Assembly: GCF_014279835.1 (NCBI RefSeq)
Contig: NZ_CP047942.1
Span: 1,178,001 to 1,242,000 of the forward strand
Direction of reading: 5' to 3'
DNA: 64,000 bases
DNA from: Synechococcus sp. MVIR-18-1
GTDB taxonomy: Bacteria > Cyanobacteriota > Cyanobacteriia > PCC-6307 > Cyanobiaceae
The position numbers were made by a program, and so were the translations under genes. Position 1 is the first letter of the stretch. Each line of letters opens with the position of its first letter. Below the pieces are notes generated by a model. The model ran no database searches. It was not told the origin of the DNA and worked only from the letters and a program-made list of their open reading frames with translations. Positions 17,749 to 26,368 of this stretch are shown piece by piece.

Positions 17749-19700
17749 GCCGTGTCCTCGCCTGCCATCACCACGTTGTTGTCATCCAAGTCTTGAGGAT
17801 GAAAATAGGCGCGGATCTGTTTGGCCAGCGAGAGTCCCACCCCGGGGGCTTGATGGAGCTGATCCACGCTTGCGAGCTGAATGGCATCAATCGATTGAAA
17901 GTGGGCCAGAAGATCTCGTACGCGTTTTGGGCCTAGTCCAGGAATATCGGAGAGGCGTGAGCGTTTCATCCGCTGGCCCCGTTGCTGTCGATGGAAGGTC
18001 ACCGCAAAGCGATGCGCCTCGTCACGCAAACGTCGCAACAAGGCCACCCCGAGTTGATCGGGCTCGCTTTCAAGGGGTTGCTTGGCTTCTGGGAGGAAAA
18101 CCTCTTCTCGTTGTTTGGCCAAGGAACACACCACAAGATCCTCATGCAAATCCAATTCGCGCAAAGCTTCCATCACGGCTGATAGTTGACCTTTACCTCC
18201 GTCAATCATCACGACATCGGGCCAGTCATGCAGTCCGTCCATGTTCAGACTGCTGCTGGATTGACGCCTGATTTGAACCAGGTCAGCACCCTCCGCTTTC
18301 ACGCGGGCCCACTTGCGAAAGCGCCTGCGCATAATTTCTGCCATGGCCATGAAGTCATCGCTATGACCGGCCTGAATGCTGCTGCTTTGGATCTTGTAAC
18401 GGCGGTAATGCTGCTTAGCAGGAAGCCCGTCTATAAAAACCACCTGGGAGGCAACAGCATCACTGCCTTGAATATGACTGATGTCATAACCCTCGATTCG
18501 CCTTGGAGGTGTGGCTAATTCAAGAAGTTGAGCGAGATCTTCATTCGCTAAAGCTTGTTGTTCTTGGCTTTGGCGAGCACGGCCTAGTTCAAATTCAGCA
18601 TTACGCATGACCAAATCAATGAGATCAGCTTTTTGGCGCCGTTGGGGATGCAACACCTGAACTTTGCGCTCTCTTTGCTCGCTGAGCCATTCGGCAATCA
18701 AAGGCTGTTGAGGAAGCGGATGTTGCACTAAGACTTCTGGAGGAATTTCAACAGCATCAACCTGGCTGTAGTGCTCTTCAATCACCCGCTGAAGAATTAA
18801 TCCTGCCTGCAGGTCTGTTGCGTCTGCTGCAAAGCCAAGCCTTCCCACGAGTTTTCCAGCTCGCATCTGGAACAACTGAATCGCGGCAAAGTGCTCATCT
18901 TGAGCAACAGCAAGAACATCTCTGCTCACGGATGCATCCGGCAAGCTCATTTTTTGATCTGCCGTTAATTGATCAATGCCTTGAAGTTGATCGCGTATTC
19001 CAGCAGCAGATTCAAAATCAAGTCTCTCGGCGTATCGCTCCATCTGCTGGTTGAGGAGTTGCCTGAGCTCATCGCTCCGCCCTTGAAACACCATCGCAAC
19101 TTTGCGTAAAATCTGGTGATAATCCTCCGAACTAACCTTTTCCTGGCAAACACCTGGACAACGTCCAATGGAATAATTGAGGCAGGTACGGTTTGGATAG
19201 AGAGGTCGTGGACGTTGGCGTAGAGGAAACACACGTTTCACAAGAAAGAGGGTTCTTCGTAGTAATCCCACATCTACATAGGGTCCGTAAAAACGATCCA
19301 GTGGACTTCGAAATCTTCGACGTCGAGTGATGAAAATTCGGGGGTAGGGTTCGCTCCAGGTAATGCAGAGATAGGGATATTTTTTATCATCTTTAAGCAA
19401 CACATTGAAATGCGGTTGCTGGTTTTTGATGAGATTCGATTCCAGAGCGAGCGCTTCTGCCTCGCTGTCAGTCACGATGAATTCGATTTCGCAGATCTGA
19501 CGCACCATCAAGCGAATGCGTGGGCTCAGGTCATGGCTGCTGCGAAAGTAGCTTCGAACCCTGCTGCGCAAGGTTTTTGATTTTCCGACGTACAGCAAGC
19601 GGTCGTCGGCATCGCGCATGAGATAACAGCCCGGCTCAGGGGGAATCTCTTTCAGGCGCTGTTCCAGGCGCTCCGGTTGCTCAAGCAAAGGACGCTGCAT
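17745..19700 (-). CDS. uvrC: excinuclease ABC subunit C
   Basis: The 651-residue nuclease makes the two incisions around bulky lesions once UvrA and UvrB have marked them. Domains in order are the GIY-YIG nuclease (residues about 18-100, [20 protein letters not shown]), a zinc-like Cys cluster (about 170-190), a UVR motif for UvrB binding (about 210-240), an RNase H-like nuclease domain (about 390-570, [16 protein letters not shown] and [11 protein letters not shown]), and a helix-hairpin-helix tail ([25 protein letters not shown]). Length is typical. It heads the minus-strand repair run and diverges from coaD across 55 bases. Confidence 0.97.
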   Translation of the reverse strand: MQRPLLEQPERLEQRLKEIPPEPGCYLMRDADDRLLYVGKSKTLRSRVRSYFRSSHDLSPRIRLMVRQICEIEFIVTDSEAEALALESNLIKNQQPHFNVLLKDDKKYPYLCITWSEPYPRIFITRRRRFRSPLDRFYGPYVDVGLLRRTLFLVKRVFPLRQRPRPLYPNRTCLNYSIGRCPGVCQEKVSSEDYHQILRKVAMVFQGRSDELRQLLNQQMERYAERLDFESAAGIRDQLQGIDQLTADQKMSLPDASVSRDVLAVAQDEHFAAIQLFQMRAGKLVGRLGFAADATDLQAGLILQRVIEEHYSQVDAVEIPPEVLVQHPLPQQPLIAEWLSEQRERKVQVLHPQRRQKADLIDLVMRNAEFELGRARQSQEQQALANEDLAQLLELATPPRRIEGYDISHIQGSDAVASQVVFIDGLPAKQHYRRYKIQSSSIQAGHSDDFMAMAEIMRRRFRKWARVKAEGADLVQIRRQSSSSLNMDGLHDWPDVVMIDGGKGQLSAVMEALRELDLHEDLVVCSLAKQREEVFLPEAKQPLESEPDQLGVALLRRLRDEAHRFAVTFHRQQRGQRMKRSRLSDIPGLGPKRVRDLLAHFQSIDAIQLASVDQLHQAPGVGLSLAKQIRAYFHPQDLDDNNVVMAGEDTA

Positions 19701-19755
19701 GTGTTGAATCTAGAGACCCTGCGCTGCATAGGATCCGATCAGTCCTTCATGGCTG

Positions 19756-20238
19756 ATGCGCGCTCTCTACCCGGGCAGTTTTGATCCTCTCACTCTTGGA
19801 CATCTCGATTTAATCGAACGTGGATGTTCTCTATTCGGAGAAGTGGTTGTCGCCGTTCTCCAGAACCCAGGGAAGTCCCCCGCTTTCAGCCTTGAGCAGC
19901 GGCTGGAGCAAATCACCCAGGCCACCTCTCATCTGCAGGGGGTCACGGTGACCAGCTTTAACGGCCTGACGGTGACCTGTGCTCGCGACCATCAGGCCCA
20001 GTTGATTTTGCGCGGCTTACGAGCGATGAGTGATTTCGAATACGAGCTCCAGATCGCTCATACGAACCGATCTTTGGATTCTGAATTTGAAACCATTTTC
20101 CTCAGTACCGCTGCCCACTACAGCTTTCTGAGCAGTTCAGTTGTGAAGGAGGTAGCTCGATTTGGCGGTCGTGTTGAACACATGGTCCCTCCGGTGGTGG
20201 CGGAGGACCTCAAGAGGTTCTTTAATTCGGCTTTATAA
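19756..20238 (+). CDS. coaD: phosphopantetheine adenylyltransferase
   Basis: The 160-residue enzyme joins 4'-phosphopantetheine and ATP to give dephospho-CoA, the penultimate step of CoA synthesis. The nucleotidyltransferase T/HxGH motif is in [16 protein letters not shown], and the ATP-binding loop is [15 protein letters not shown]. The [13 protein letters not shown] stretch is typical of bacterial CoaD. Length fits the family. The downstream coiled-coil gene begins 10 bases after its stop, so the two are probably co-transcribed. Confidence 0.96.
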   Translation: MRALYPGSFDPLTLGHLDLIERGCSLFGEVVVAVLQNPGKSPAFSLEQRLEQITQATSHLQGVTVTSFNGLTVTCARDHQAQLILRGLRAMSDFEYELQIAHTNRSLDSEFETIFLSTAAHYSFLSSSVVKEVARFGGRVEHMVPPVVAEDLKRFFNSAL

Positions 20239-20248
20239 GTCAGTTGCG

Positions 20249-21199
20249 ATGAGCGAGATCCAGTTCTCCGTGCTCGACCAGCTCGACCAGCTCGAGGAAA
20301 TTGTCCTCGAAGGTAGCCGCATTCCTTTTAGTGGTGGAAGGCTGGTAAATGAGCAGGATGCCGTCGAGATCATGGATGGCGTTCGAGCATCGCTGCCTGG
20401 GCAGGTTGCTCAGGCTGATCAGTTGCTGCAAAAGAAGGATGAGTTCATCACCTCAGCCCGCAGTCAGGCCGACGAAATTGTTCAAAAAGCTCAGATTCAG
20501 CGCGAACAGCTTGTAAGTGCTGCTGCGGTTCGGCAGGAAGCGGAGCGCCAAGTGAATGAGATGAGAGATCAAGTTCGCCAGCAGTGCGAACAGCTCCTCC
20601 AGAGCTCTCGCCAGCAGGCCGCTCAAATGGAGCACGACATGCAGTCCAAGCAGGTTCAGCTGGAGCAGCAATTTGCTGCGCGTCGGCAACAGTTAGAGCA
20701 AGAGGCCTTGCAACGCCGTCAACAGCTCGATCAGGAAGCGCTCGAACTGAAGCGCCAATTGGCCGAGCACCATGAACGCAGCCGACAGCAGTCAGCTCAG
20801 GAGCTCGAGCAGATTCGTAGTGAAGGGGTCAAGCTTCAGAAAGAAGCCCAATCAGAAGCTGAGCGTATTCATCACGATGCACTCCAGTTTCGCCAGCAGA
20901 CCCAACAGCAGTGTGAGTCGTTGATTCAGCGCACACGTCACGATGCCGCATCTGTTCAGGACGGTGCCAACCGCTATGCCGAGCAAACGCTTGGTGAGCT
21001 TGAGCAAAGACTCAAAGAGATGGCCCAGGTGGTTTTGGCCGGTCGCCAGGAGCTTGTCAAAATTCAGATGATTCGCCCCGACAGTTCTGCACCTGAGACA
21101 GAGACCTCTGAAGCGAAAAACCGTCAGGGGAAAGCAGTGACGATGAACAAAGCACGTCGTGCCGCGTCCCGTCTCAGATCGATGAAGGGCACGGGCTGA
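20249..21199 (+). CDS. long coiled-coil protein, Gln/Glu/Arg rich
   Basis: The 316-residue protein starts MSEIQFSVLDQLDQLEEIVLEG and is then almost entirely predicted coiled coil from about residue 55 to 285. Residues 145-155 and 156-166 are near-identical 11-residue units (RRQQLEQEALQ and RRQQLDQEALE), pointing to a hendecad coiled coil. The N-terminal motif (EIVLEGSRIPFSGGRLVNE) resembles proteins with a short DivIVA-like or membrane-targeting head, but I cannot confirm this. The tail is basic (MNKARRAASRLRSMKG). I chose ATG 20249 because longer readings run inside coaD. It has no signal peptide. A structural or cell-organising role is inferred only. Confidence 0.8.
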   Translation: MSEIQFSVLDQLDQLEEIVLEGSRIPFSGGRLVNEQDAVEIMDGVRASLPGQVAQADQLLQKKDEFITSARSQADEIVQKAQIQREQLVSAAAVRQEAERQVNEMRDQVRQQCEQLLQSSRQQAAQMEHDMQSKQVQLEQQFAARRQQLEQEALQRRQQLDQEALELKRQLAEHHERSRQQSAQELEQIRSEGVKLQKEAQSEAERIHHDALQFRQQTQQQCESLIQRTRHDAASVQDGANRYAEQTLGELEQRLKEMAQVVLAGRQELVKIQMIRPDSSAPETETSEAKNRQGKAVTMNKARRAASRLRSMKGTG

Positions 21200-22457
21200 G
21201 GTTGTAAACGATCCTCAAAATCTGGCCGATCGTTGCATTCGGTCGGCTAGCACCATTCGAGATCATGCTCACATACCTAGGGCCATCGCTGGTTTGGAGG
21301 ATTCCAGAAATCGAGCGCACCCCACTGATGGTTCCTGTTTTCCCCCAAAACTTGCCTTGGATCGGTGAGCCGATGAAGTAATTGCGCAGCGTTCCGCGCT
21401 GTCCAGCAATCGCCATCGAAGCTTGGTAGTAGGCGGCGTAAGGATGTTGATCCATCCGCATCAGCAACGCTGCGATGGTCTGACTCGACACACGGTTGTT
21501 GCGCGAGAGACCACTGCCGTCTGCAACCCTGAGCCCCCTCACGGGGATTCCTTGTTGTTGCATCCAACGATGTGCGGACGCCGATGCAGCGCGGACATCC
21601 CATTGGTCAGCTGCTTGTCTCAGCAACACTTCTGCCGTGAAGTTGTGACTTTCGGTGTTGGCAAGGCTGAGCAGAGCATGCATCGGAGCAGAAGTCTCCT
21701 CATGCAGCACGATCTGATCATCGCTTTGTTGAGTCTGTTGAGTCTGTTGAGTGTTGGTGATGGGTCGAGCTTGTTGCACTTGGACGGATCCGCCGCGACG
21801 CTTCACTTCTTTTTTGAACAGCGTCTCTAACCGCCTGTAGGGATCGCTCACGGCACCTCCCAACGCATTACTGGTTAGGGCCAGCCGAGTAATTGGGGCT
21901 CCATAGGCATAGGCGCGATCTGCAGGGTGCCAATCGTTTGGCCACCAATTTTGACGAGGTTCCTCTCGCACCATCAAGTTCACGGGCCCGGCAGAGGCTC
22001 CCCGCGCTCCTCCCTGGCCCATAGCGGCCATGGCAAAACGCTGTAAACCGGCAATTCCTAGATCAGGATCACCTTGACCCTTGAGCTCAAGGGTTCCATC
22101 AGCACGTTGCACTAACTGTGTTCGCAAGCGGAAATCTGGACCTAATTGGTCGAGAGCGAAGGCCGTGCTGATGAGTTTTTGGTTGGAGGCTGGAATACGT
22201 GCCATCGCGCCATTCACATCACCCAACAGATCACCATTGCTGTTGACCACTGACACGCTCCAAGCCCTGGCAACGGGAGCGATCAAGCGATTCAAAGCTT
22301 GCTGTAGGGGTTCACATGAACGACCCCGTTGTTGAAGATCAGGAAGAGGTTGGTCGGAGGGCGGTGCTGGAGGGGTTAGTAAAAAAGGCTCCGCACGACC
22401 AGGCATCGATGCTGTAGTTGTTGCCGCCAGCGTTAGGAGAAGGAGGGCTGCTTTCAT
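21174..22457 (-). CDS. dacB: D-alanyl-D-alanine carboxypeptidase/endopeptidase, PBP4 family
   Basis: The 427-residue exported enzyme has a signal peptide (ALLLLTLAATTTASMPGRA) and the three penicillin-binding motifs: SxxK in IPASNQKLIS, SxN in DGSGLSRNNRVS, and KTG in WGKTGTISGV. It belongs to peptidase family S13, which trims or cleaves D-Ala-linked cross-links in peptidoglycan. A Gln/Thr repeat (TQQTQQTQQS) sits between the second and third motifs and comes from a 9-base tandem repeat. The start overlaps the DUF4330 gene by 4 bases (ATGA), and its end overlaps the coiled-coil gene. The last residues are PCPSSI. Confidence 0.93.
   Translation of the reverse strand: MKAALLLLTLAATTTASMPGRAEPFLLTPPAPPSDQPLPDLQQRGRSCEPLQQALNRLIAPVARAWSVSVVNSNGDLLGDVNGAMARIPASNQKLISTAFALDQLGPDFRLRTQLVQRADGTLELKGQGDPDLGIAGLQRFAMAAMGQGGARGASAGPVNLMVREEPRQNWWPNDWHPADRAYAYGAPITRLALTSNALGGAVSDPYRRLETLFKKEVKRRGGSVQVQQARPITNTQQTQQTQQSDDQIVLHEETSAPMHALLSLANTESHNFTAEVLLRQAADQWDVRAASASAHRWMQQQGIPVRGLRVADGSGLSRNNRVSSQTIAALLMRMDQHPYAAYYQASMAIAGQRGTLRNYFIGSPIQGKFWGKTGTISGVRSISGILQTSDGPRYVSMISNGASRPNATIGQILRIVYNLSPCPSSI
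21727..21752. repeat. 9-base tandem repeat inside dacB
   Basis: The unit TGTTGAGTC is repeated in register three times, the third copy ending in G rather than C. On the coding strand it encodes QQT-type triplets (TQQTQQTQQ). Units of 9 bases keep the frame, so copy-number change would add or remove whole residues in a surface-loop position. Confidence 0.75.
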
Positions 22458-22975
22458 TGCACCTTGACGCCGCTAACGGTCCCATTCAGGCGGTAAAGAG
22501 CACCTTCAAGTTCCACGGGTGTGCCGACTTTCAACTTGGTACCGGCGAGAACCACGCCAGATTTTGAAACTGTTGCATCGCCTTCCAACACAAAGCGAGC
22601 ATTCAGATCGTTAACGCTTGCCCGGTTGGGATCGGGTGCTGTCACGACGGATCCATCAGGTTGTACCTGTACCAGCACTCGGTTGATGTCGTCCACGCGA
22701 ATCAACTTGACGCTTCCGGCGGGCTGATTCCGAATAATGATGCTCGTCCTTCCAGAGGCAAGGGCGTCCTGGACCAAGGCTTCAGGGTCTGCAGCACTCA
22801 CACGACGGACGTCAACCATCACCTGCACGGATTTCACTGACCCGTTTGCTTTGGCTAACGCGTTGGTGAGCTTGGGACTCCAAAGAACACCACCAAGGGC
22901 CCCTAGGGCAATCAGTCCAGCAGTGGCATCAAGAGCTGAGAACCCTCGTAATCGGTTTCCTAAATCCATACCCAT
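22454..22975 (-). CDS. DUF4330 family protein, membrane anchored
   Basis: The 173-residue protein has a hydrophobic N-terminal segment (FSALDATAGLIALGALGGVLW) that resembles the DUF4330 opening, then a soluble part with VMVDVRRVSAADPEALV, SIIIRNQPAGSVKLI and ending LEGALYRLNGTVSGVKV. DUF4330 is a cyanobacterial family with no clear function; the soluble part is likely beta-rich. I chose ATG 22975 as the likeliest start; a GTG at 22984 and an ATG at 22969 are equally possible. The stop overlaps the start of dacB, so translation is probably coupled. Confidence 0.8.
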   Translation of the reverse strand: MGMDLGNRLRGFSALDATAGLIALGALGGVLWSPKLTNALAKANGSVKSVQVMVDVRRVSAADPEALVQDALASGRTSIIIRNQPAGSVKLIRVDDINRVLVQVQPDGSVVTAPDPNRASVNDLNARFVLEGDATVSKSGVVLAGTKLKVGTPVELEGALYRLNGTVSGVKVQ

Positions 22976-23015
22976 TCCGATCACCTGGTCACAGTAAAAG
23001 CGTTAACTGGGAACA

Positions 23016-23717
23016 TCAACCACGTAGATCCTCGATAAAGCGATCGACAGCACCTAATTGACGCCCAAGACTGTCACGATCGCCGTTCAGTGCCATCCCA
23101 ATCGCTTCAGCGTCTGGTTTTGAAGGCATGGTGCCCAGGAACCGATAGCCATCAGGATCCGCCTTAAACAGATGCCACATCTCCTTTTCGGTTTGCAGGA
23201 GTGCCCCTTCAGCCAGTGGCTCTAAGTGGAAGGCAGACCGCCAGATGGAGAGAAACCCTTTGCGCCTTCCCCTGGCGACACTGCCAATGCCCACACCAGC
23301 ATCTTCAAGCTTTCCATTGAGGAGAACCACCGCTCCTTGCCAGCTGTTGCAGATCTGCTCGACCATCTCGTAATCGCTTGGTTGCGGTCCAATGGCCAAC
23401 AGCATTCGGCCTGTGATCTCTGGGTCGCTGGAGAGCATCAGATCCTTCAAGGCAAAGCAGTGAGCAGCCAATTCCGGGCTTTCTCGTTGCGCTAAGGCCG
23501 TTGATCCTGCATCAGGCCAGCCCAACACCACGTCATGCCCTGCAGTCTCCAAGGCCGTTGCCAGGCGCAAAGCCGGTTTTAGCAGCCTTAGTCCTTCAAA
23601 GCGCCAGGTCACGGTCCAACGCCGTTGCTGACGATCGCTCAGAGCTTGCTTGAGAGAGGCGAGGGTCATCGCCTCGGCCTGTACAAGATCGGCAGGAAGG
23701 GTGACGGACAAACTCAA
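23016..23717 (-). CDS. DUF1995 family protein
   Basis: The 233-residue protein shows DUF1995 features: RWTVTWRFEGLRLLKPALRLA near the N-terminus, SSDPEITGRMLLAIGPQPSDYE, VVLLNGKLEDAGVGIGSVAR and FLSIWRSAFHLEPL. DUF1995 is found in cyanobacteria and chloroplasts and may bind a nucleotide or act in photosystem or plastid maintenance; none of this is proven here. No signal peptide or membrane segment is visible. The start is a TTG at 23717, with no ATG between it and the upstream stop. It follows the cysteine desulfurase gene by 34 bases. Confidence 0.82.
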   Translation of the reverse strand: MSLSVTLPADLVQAEAMTLASLKQALSDRQQRRWTVTWRFEGLRLLKPALRLATALETAGHDVVLGWPDAGSTALAQRESPELAAHCFALKDLMLSSDPEITGRMLLAIGPQPSDYEMVEQICNSWQGAVVLLNGKLEDAGVGIGSVARGRRKGFLSIWRSAFHLEPLAEGALLQTEKEMWHLFKADPDGYRFLGTMPSKPDAEAIGMALNGDRDSLGRQLGAVDRFIEDLRG

Positions 23718-23751
23718 CTCGTTGGAGTGCTGCGCGGAGAGTACCTAGACG

Positions 23752-24939
23752 TCAGGCGCGATCGTGGTTCATACGATCAATCGCGTTTTGAATTCGATCG
23801 TTGATCGCTGGCAATGTTGAGGGGTCACTCCAGTAACCAAGACTGAGCCGAAGTCCTGATCGACGCCATAAGGGATCCACCTCCATTGCTGCAAGTACGG
23901 GGCTGTCACTATCGCGGCCGGAGGAACAAGCACTTCCACTGCTCGCCGCGATTCCTTCACGATCCAGGGCTCGTACCAAGGCGCGACCCGACATGGGCTG
24001 ACCGTGACGATCGGAGACCAGCACTGAGAGATGGTGCGGTAAACGCTCCCTGGGATGTCCACTGAGACGGATTGCATCGTTTTGGCAAAGCAGGGCAAGC
24101 AAGGCATCGCGCAACCGAGCGATCCCAGATCCTGATGATTCGACCTGATTCGCCTGACAAGAAGCGATGTCACGGAATGCTGCCGCCATGCCTTGCGCTA
24201 AGACGGGGCATTCAGTACCGGCGCGAAGCCCATTCTCCTGTTGGCCACCGGCAAATAAGGGCTGGATCCGTTCAGCGATGTCTTGTCTTAGGAGCAACAA
24301 GCCGATGCCTCTTGGACCTCCGCACTTGTGTGCTGAGGCCGTGAGCAGGTCAACTGGAAGTTCTCCCCAATTAGGGCAACCCTGGCTCAAGACTTGGGTG
24401 GCATCGGTATGGAACGGAATCCCTCTGGAACGACAGGCCTCACCTACAGCTTGGATCGGTTGCAGCGTTCCCACTTCACTTTGACCCCAGATCAAGGACA
24501 CGATTTTGGTTGGAGGGGCTAGCAGTCGATCCAAATGTTCCATTTGGATCTGTCCGTAGGCATCAACAGGCCATCGTTCAACCGTCCATCCGCACGCGAT
24601 CAATTGCTGAGCTGCAGCTGCAACAGCGGGATGTTCCACAGCAGAGATCACCAACCGCCCTGCTGATTCAGTTTTGGCCAGCCCTATCAAGGCAAGATGG
24701 GCCGACTCGGTGGCCCCGGAGCTGAACAGGATGTCCGATCGTTCAGCTCCCAGGCTGTTGCCGATCGAAAGGCGCGCACGTTCCAGTGACTCAGCTGCAT
24801 CACAGCCGAAGCGATGAAGGCTGGAAGGGTTGCCCCAGCTGCCCTTCTGTGCCTTAAGCATGGAAGTGATCACGCTCTCTCTCACAGGAGCGGTGGCACA
24901 TCCATCCAGATAAAAATAGGGGTCTTCAGGGTTTGTCAT
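23752..24939 (-). CDS. cysteine desulfurase-like PLP enzyme
   Basis: The 395-residue protein is a class V aminotransferase of the NifS/IscS group, which takes sulfur from cysteine for iron-sulfur clusters and thiolation. The PLP Lys is K205 in TASAHKCGGPRGIG, the PLP-stacking His lies in ISAVEHPAV (H103), and the sulfur-carrying Cys is C338 in SSGSACSSGRDSD, within the short loop of group I enzymes. It differs from typical members: the usual LDNAATTP opening is LDGCATAP and HK-YGPKG is HKCGGPRG. The start (24939) overlaps the end of dapF by 14 bases. It may be a specialised sulfurtransferase rather than the housekeeping enzyme. Confidence 0.88.
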   Translation of the reverse strand: MTNPEDPYFYLDGCATAPVRESVITSMLKAQKGSWGNPSSLHRFGCDAAESLERARLSIGNSLGAERSDILFSSGATESAHLALIGLAKTESAGRLVISAVEHPAVAAAAQQLIACGWTVERWPVDAYGQIQMEHLDRLLAPPTKIVSLIWGQSEVGTLQPIQAVGEACRSRGIPFHTDATQVLSQGCPNWGELPVDLLTASAHKCGGPRGIGLLLLRQDIAERIQPLFAGGQQENGLRAGTECPVLAQGMAAAFRDIASCQANQVESSGSGIARLRDALLALLCQNDAIRLSGHPRERLPHHLSVLVSDRHGQPMSGRALVRALDREGIAASSGSACSSGRDSDSPVLAAMEVDPLWRRSGLRLSLGYWSDPSTLPAINDRIQNAIDRMNHDRA

Positions 24940-26068
24940 CGCGATTCAAGCGTGACAGGGTTCGCTCTTCGAGGGAGTCGCCAGCGAGGTTGAGCATGGC
25001 GTCGAGAGAGGTTGACGACAAAAATTCTTGGACGCGAGCCTGGGCTTCATCGCGTAAGCAATGGTCCGGTTTCTGGCAGGTGTCTTTGCAATCATTCGCG
25101 CAGTTCAAGCTCTTCGAGCTCTGCGTTGATTGGGTGGCGGCAGCAGCTGTAGACGGCATGGTTTGTCCAACAGCTGCCGCCGAAGTTGGCTGCTCTTGCC
25201 TTGTCTCTGGCAGTAATTCAGGATTTAAAACGCCATCAAAAACTGCTACGGCGGGTCCGGTCATAAACACGGAGCCCTTGCGATCAGGCCAACTGATCTC
25301 GAGAGGCCCGCCTGGAAGTTTCACCGTGGCTTCTGATTCCGATAACCCGAGCAGCGTTGCGGCAACGAGCGTGGCGCAGGCTCCCGTGCCGCAAGCCAGG
25401 GTTGGACCTGCCCCGCGCTCCCATACACGGATCTCGAGTGTGTGCTGATCGATCACTTCCAAAAAGTGCACATTGGTTTTGGCTGGAAACAAAGGATTTA
25501 CCTCCAGTGCAGATCCCCATGCGTCAAAGGGAATGGCTTTGAGGTCTTGTACCGGCACAACCACATGGGGATTGCCCATTCCCACAGCGGCGAGCTGAAG
25601 AGTGCTGCTCTCGAGTTCGATCTCCCCTTGAGGAAGTCCAGACAGCCCCTTTGAGAGTGTGGTGGGAACTTGTTCGGGTTCCAGGAATGGCTGCCCCATA
25701 TCGACCCGGATCTGTCCGTCATCACAAAGTTCAGGGACGATGACGCCCGCCATGGTTTCGGTTCTCCATGTCCGTCCTGGCTGATCTCCATCGCTATCAG
25801 CAAGAAAACGGGCTAGGCAGCGGATGCCGTTGCCGCACATTTCGGCTTCGCTTCCATCCGCATTAAAAATGCGCATCCGTAGTTCTTCGCCATGCTGTGG
25901 GGGCAGGGCCAATATCAAGCCATCGCCTCCGATCCCAAATCGGCGATCACACAGCTGGCGCACCCAATGGGGATCTGGCTCCGTGATGGTCAGAGGAAGT
26001 TGTCCCCCGCGGCCTTCCAACAGCACGAAGTCGTTGCCTAAACCCTGATACTTGCTGAATTGCAGCAT
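24926..26068 (-). CDS. dapF: diaminopimelate epimerase with Cys-rich C-terminal extension
   Basis: Residues 1-285 form a complete DapF, which converts LL- to meso-diaminopimelate for lysine and peptidoglycan. The catalytic Cys pair is C78 in EMCGNGIRC and C226 in LACGTGACAT. Usual DapF is about 280 residues; this one has 380. The extra 95 residues are an Ala/Thr/Ser/Gln linker, a Cys cluster at 323, 327, 331 and 337 (C-x3-C-x3-C-x5-C) and a charged helical end (LSSTSLDAMLNLAGD, ERTLSRLNRDD). The extension may be a fused metal-binding or partner domain. The gene overlaps the cysteine desulfurase gene by 14 bases and diverges from hfq. Confidence 0.93.
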   Translation of the reverse strand: MLQFSKYQGLGNDFVLLEGRGGQLPLTITEPDPHWVRQLCDRRFGIGGDGLILALPPQHGEELRMRIFNADGSEAEMCGNGIRCLARFLADSDGDQPGRTWRTETMAGVIVPELCDDGQIRVDMGQPFLEPEQVPTTLSKGLSGLPQGEIELESSTLQLAAVGMGNPHVVVPVQDLKAIPFDAWGSALEVNPLFPAKTNVHFLEVIDQHTLEIRVWERGAGPTLACGTGACATLVAATLLGLSESEATVKLPGGPLEISWPDRKGSVFMTGPAVAVFDGVLNPELLPETRQEQPTSAAAVGQTMPSTAAAATQSTQSSKSLNCANDCKDTCQKPDHCLRDEAQARVQEFLSSTSLDAMLNLAGDSLEERTLSRLNRDDKP

Positions 26069-26094
26069 GAAATGTCCGATCCCTCTCTGATCCT

Positions 26095-26325
26095 ATGGAG
26101 CCAAGTTCCTTCGATCCGAGCTTGCCCAGCATTCGCTTGCTGCAGACCTGGATTCGTGATCGCAAAATCCTCAGTCTTGAATTAACCGATGGGCGTCGGC
26201 TGATTGGAGTGCTGATCTGGCAAGACCAACACTGTTTGGCGCTTCAACCAACGGATTCTGACGACCCGGTTTTGATCAGTCGTGCCGGCATGCTCCTGGT
26301 CCGGCCGTTGCCTAGGGGCCTTTGA
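26095..26325 (+). CDS. hfq: cyanobacterial Hfq-like protein
   Basis: The 76-residue protein is a divergent Sm-like RNA chaperone. [19 protein letters not shown] corresponds to the N-terminal helix and first strand, [19 protein letters not shown] to the Sm1 core, and [13 protein letters not shown] to the Sm2 strand. Bacterial YKHA-type residues are missing, as in other cyanobacterial Hfq, where the best known function is binding the pilus motor PilB1 rather than classic sRNA annealing. Location next to dapF is conserved in cyanobacteria and supports the call. Start codons of hfq and dapF are 26 bases apart. leuS begins 43 bases downstream. Confidence 0.85.
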   Translation: MEPSSFDPSLPSIRLLQTWIRDRKILSLELTDGRRLIGVLIWQDQHCLALQPTDSDDPVLISRAGMLLVRPLPRGL

Positions 26326-26368
26326 AAAACCGTATTTGTGTCACGATCTGTCCAAATGGTCCCTTGTC

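Noticed and set aside
20162-20248. Longer start for the coiled-coil gene inside coaD
   Set aside because: The extension is a Trp/Arg-rich frame-shift shadow of coaD; ATG 20249 begins 10 bases after its stop.
26282-26368. Longer leuS start (29 extra residues)
   Set aside because: The added sequence overlaps hfq in another frame and has no synthetase likeness; GTG 26369 precedes the normal N-terminus.
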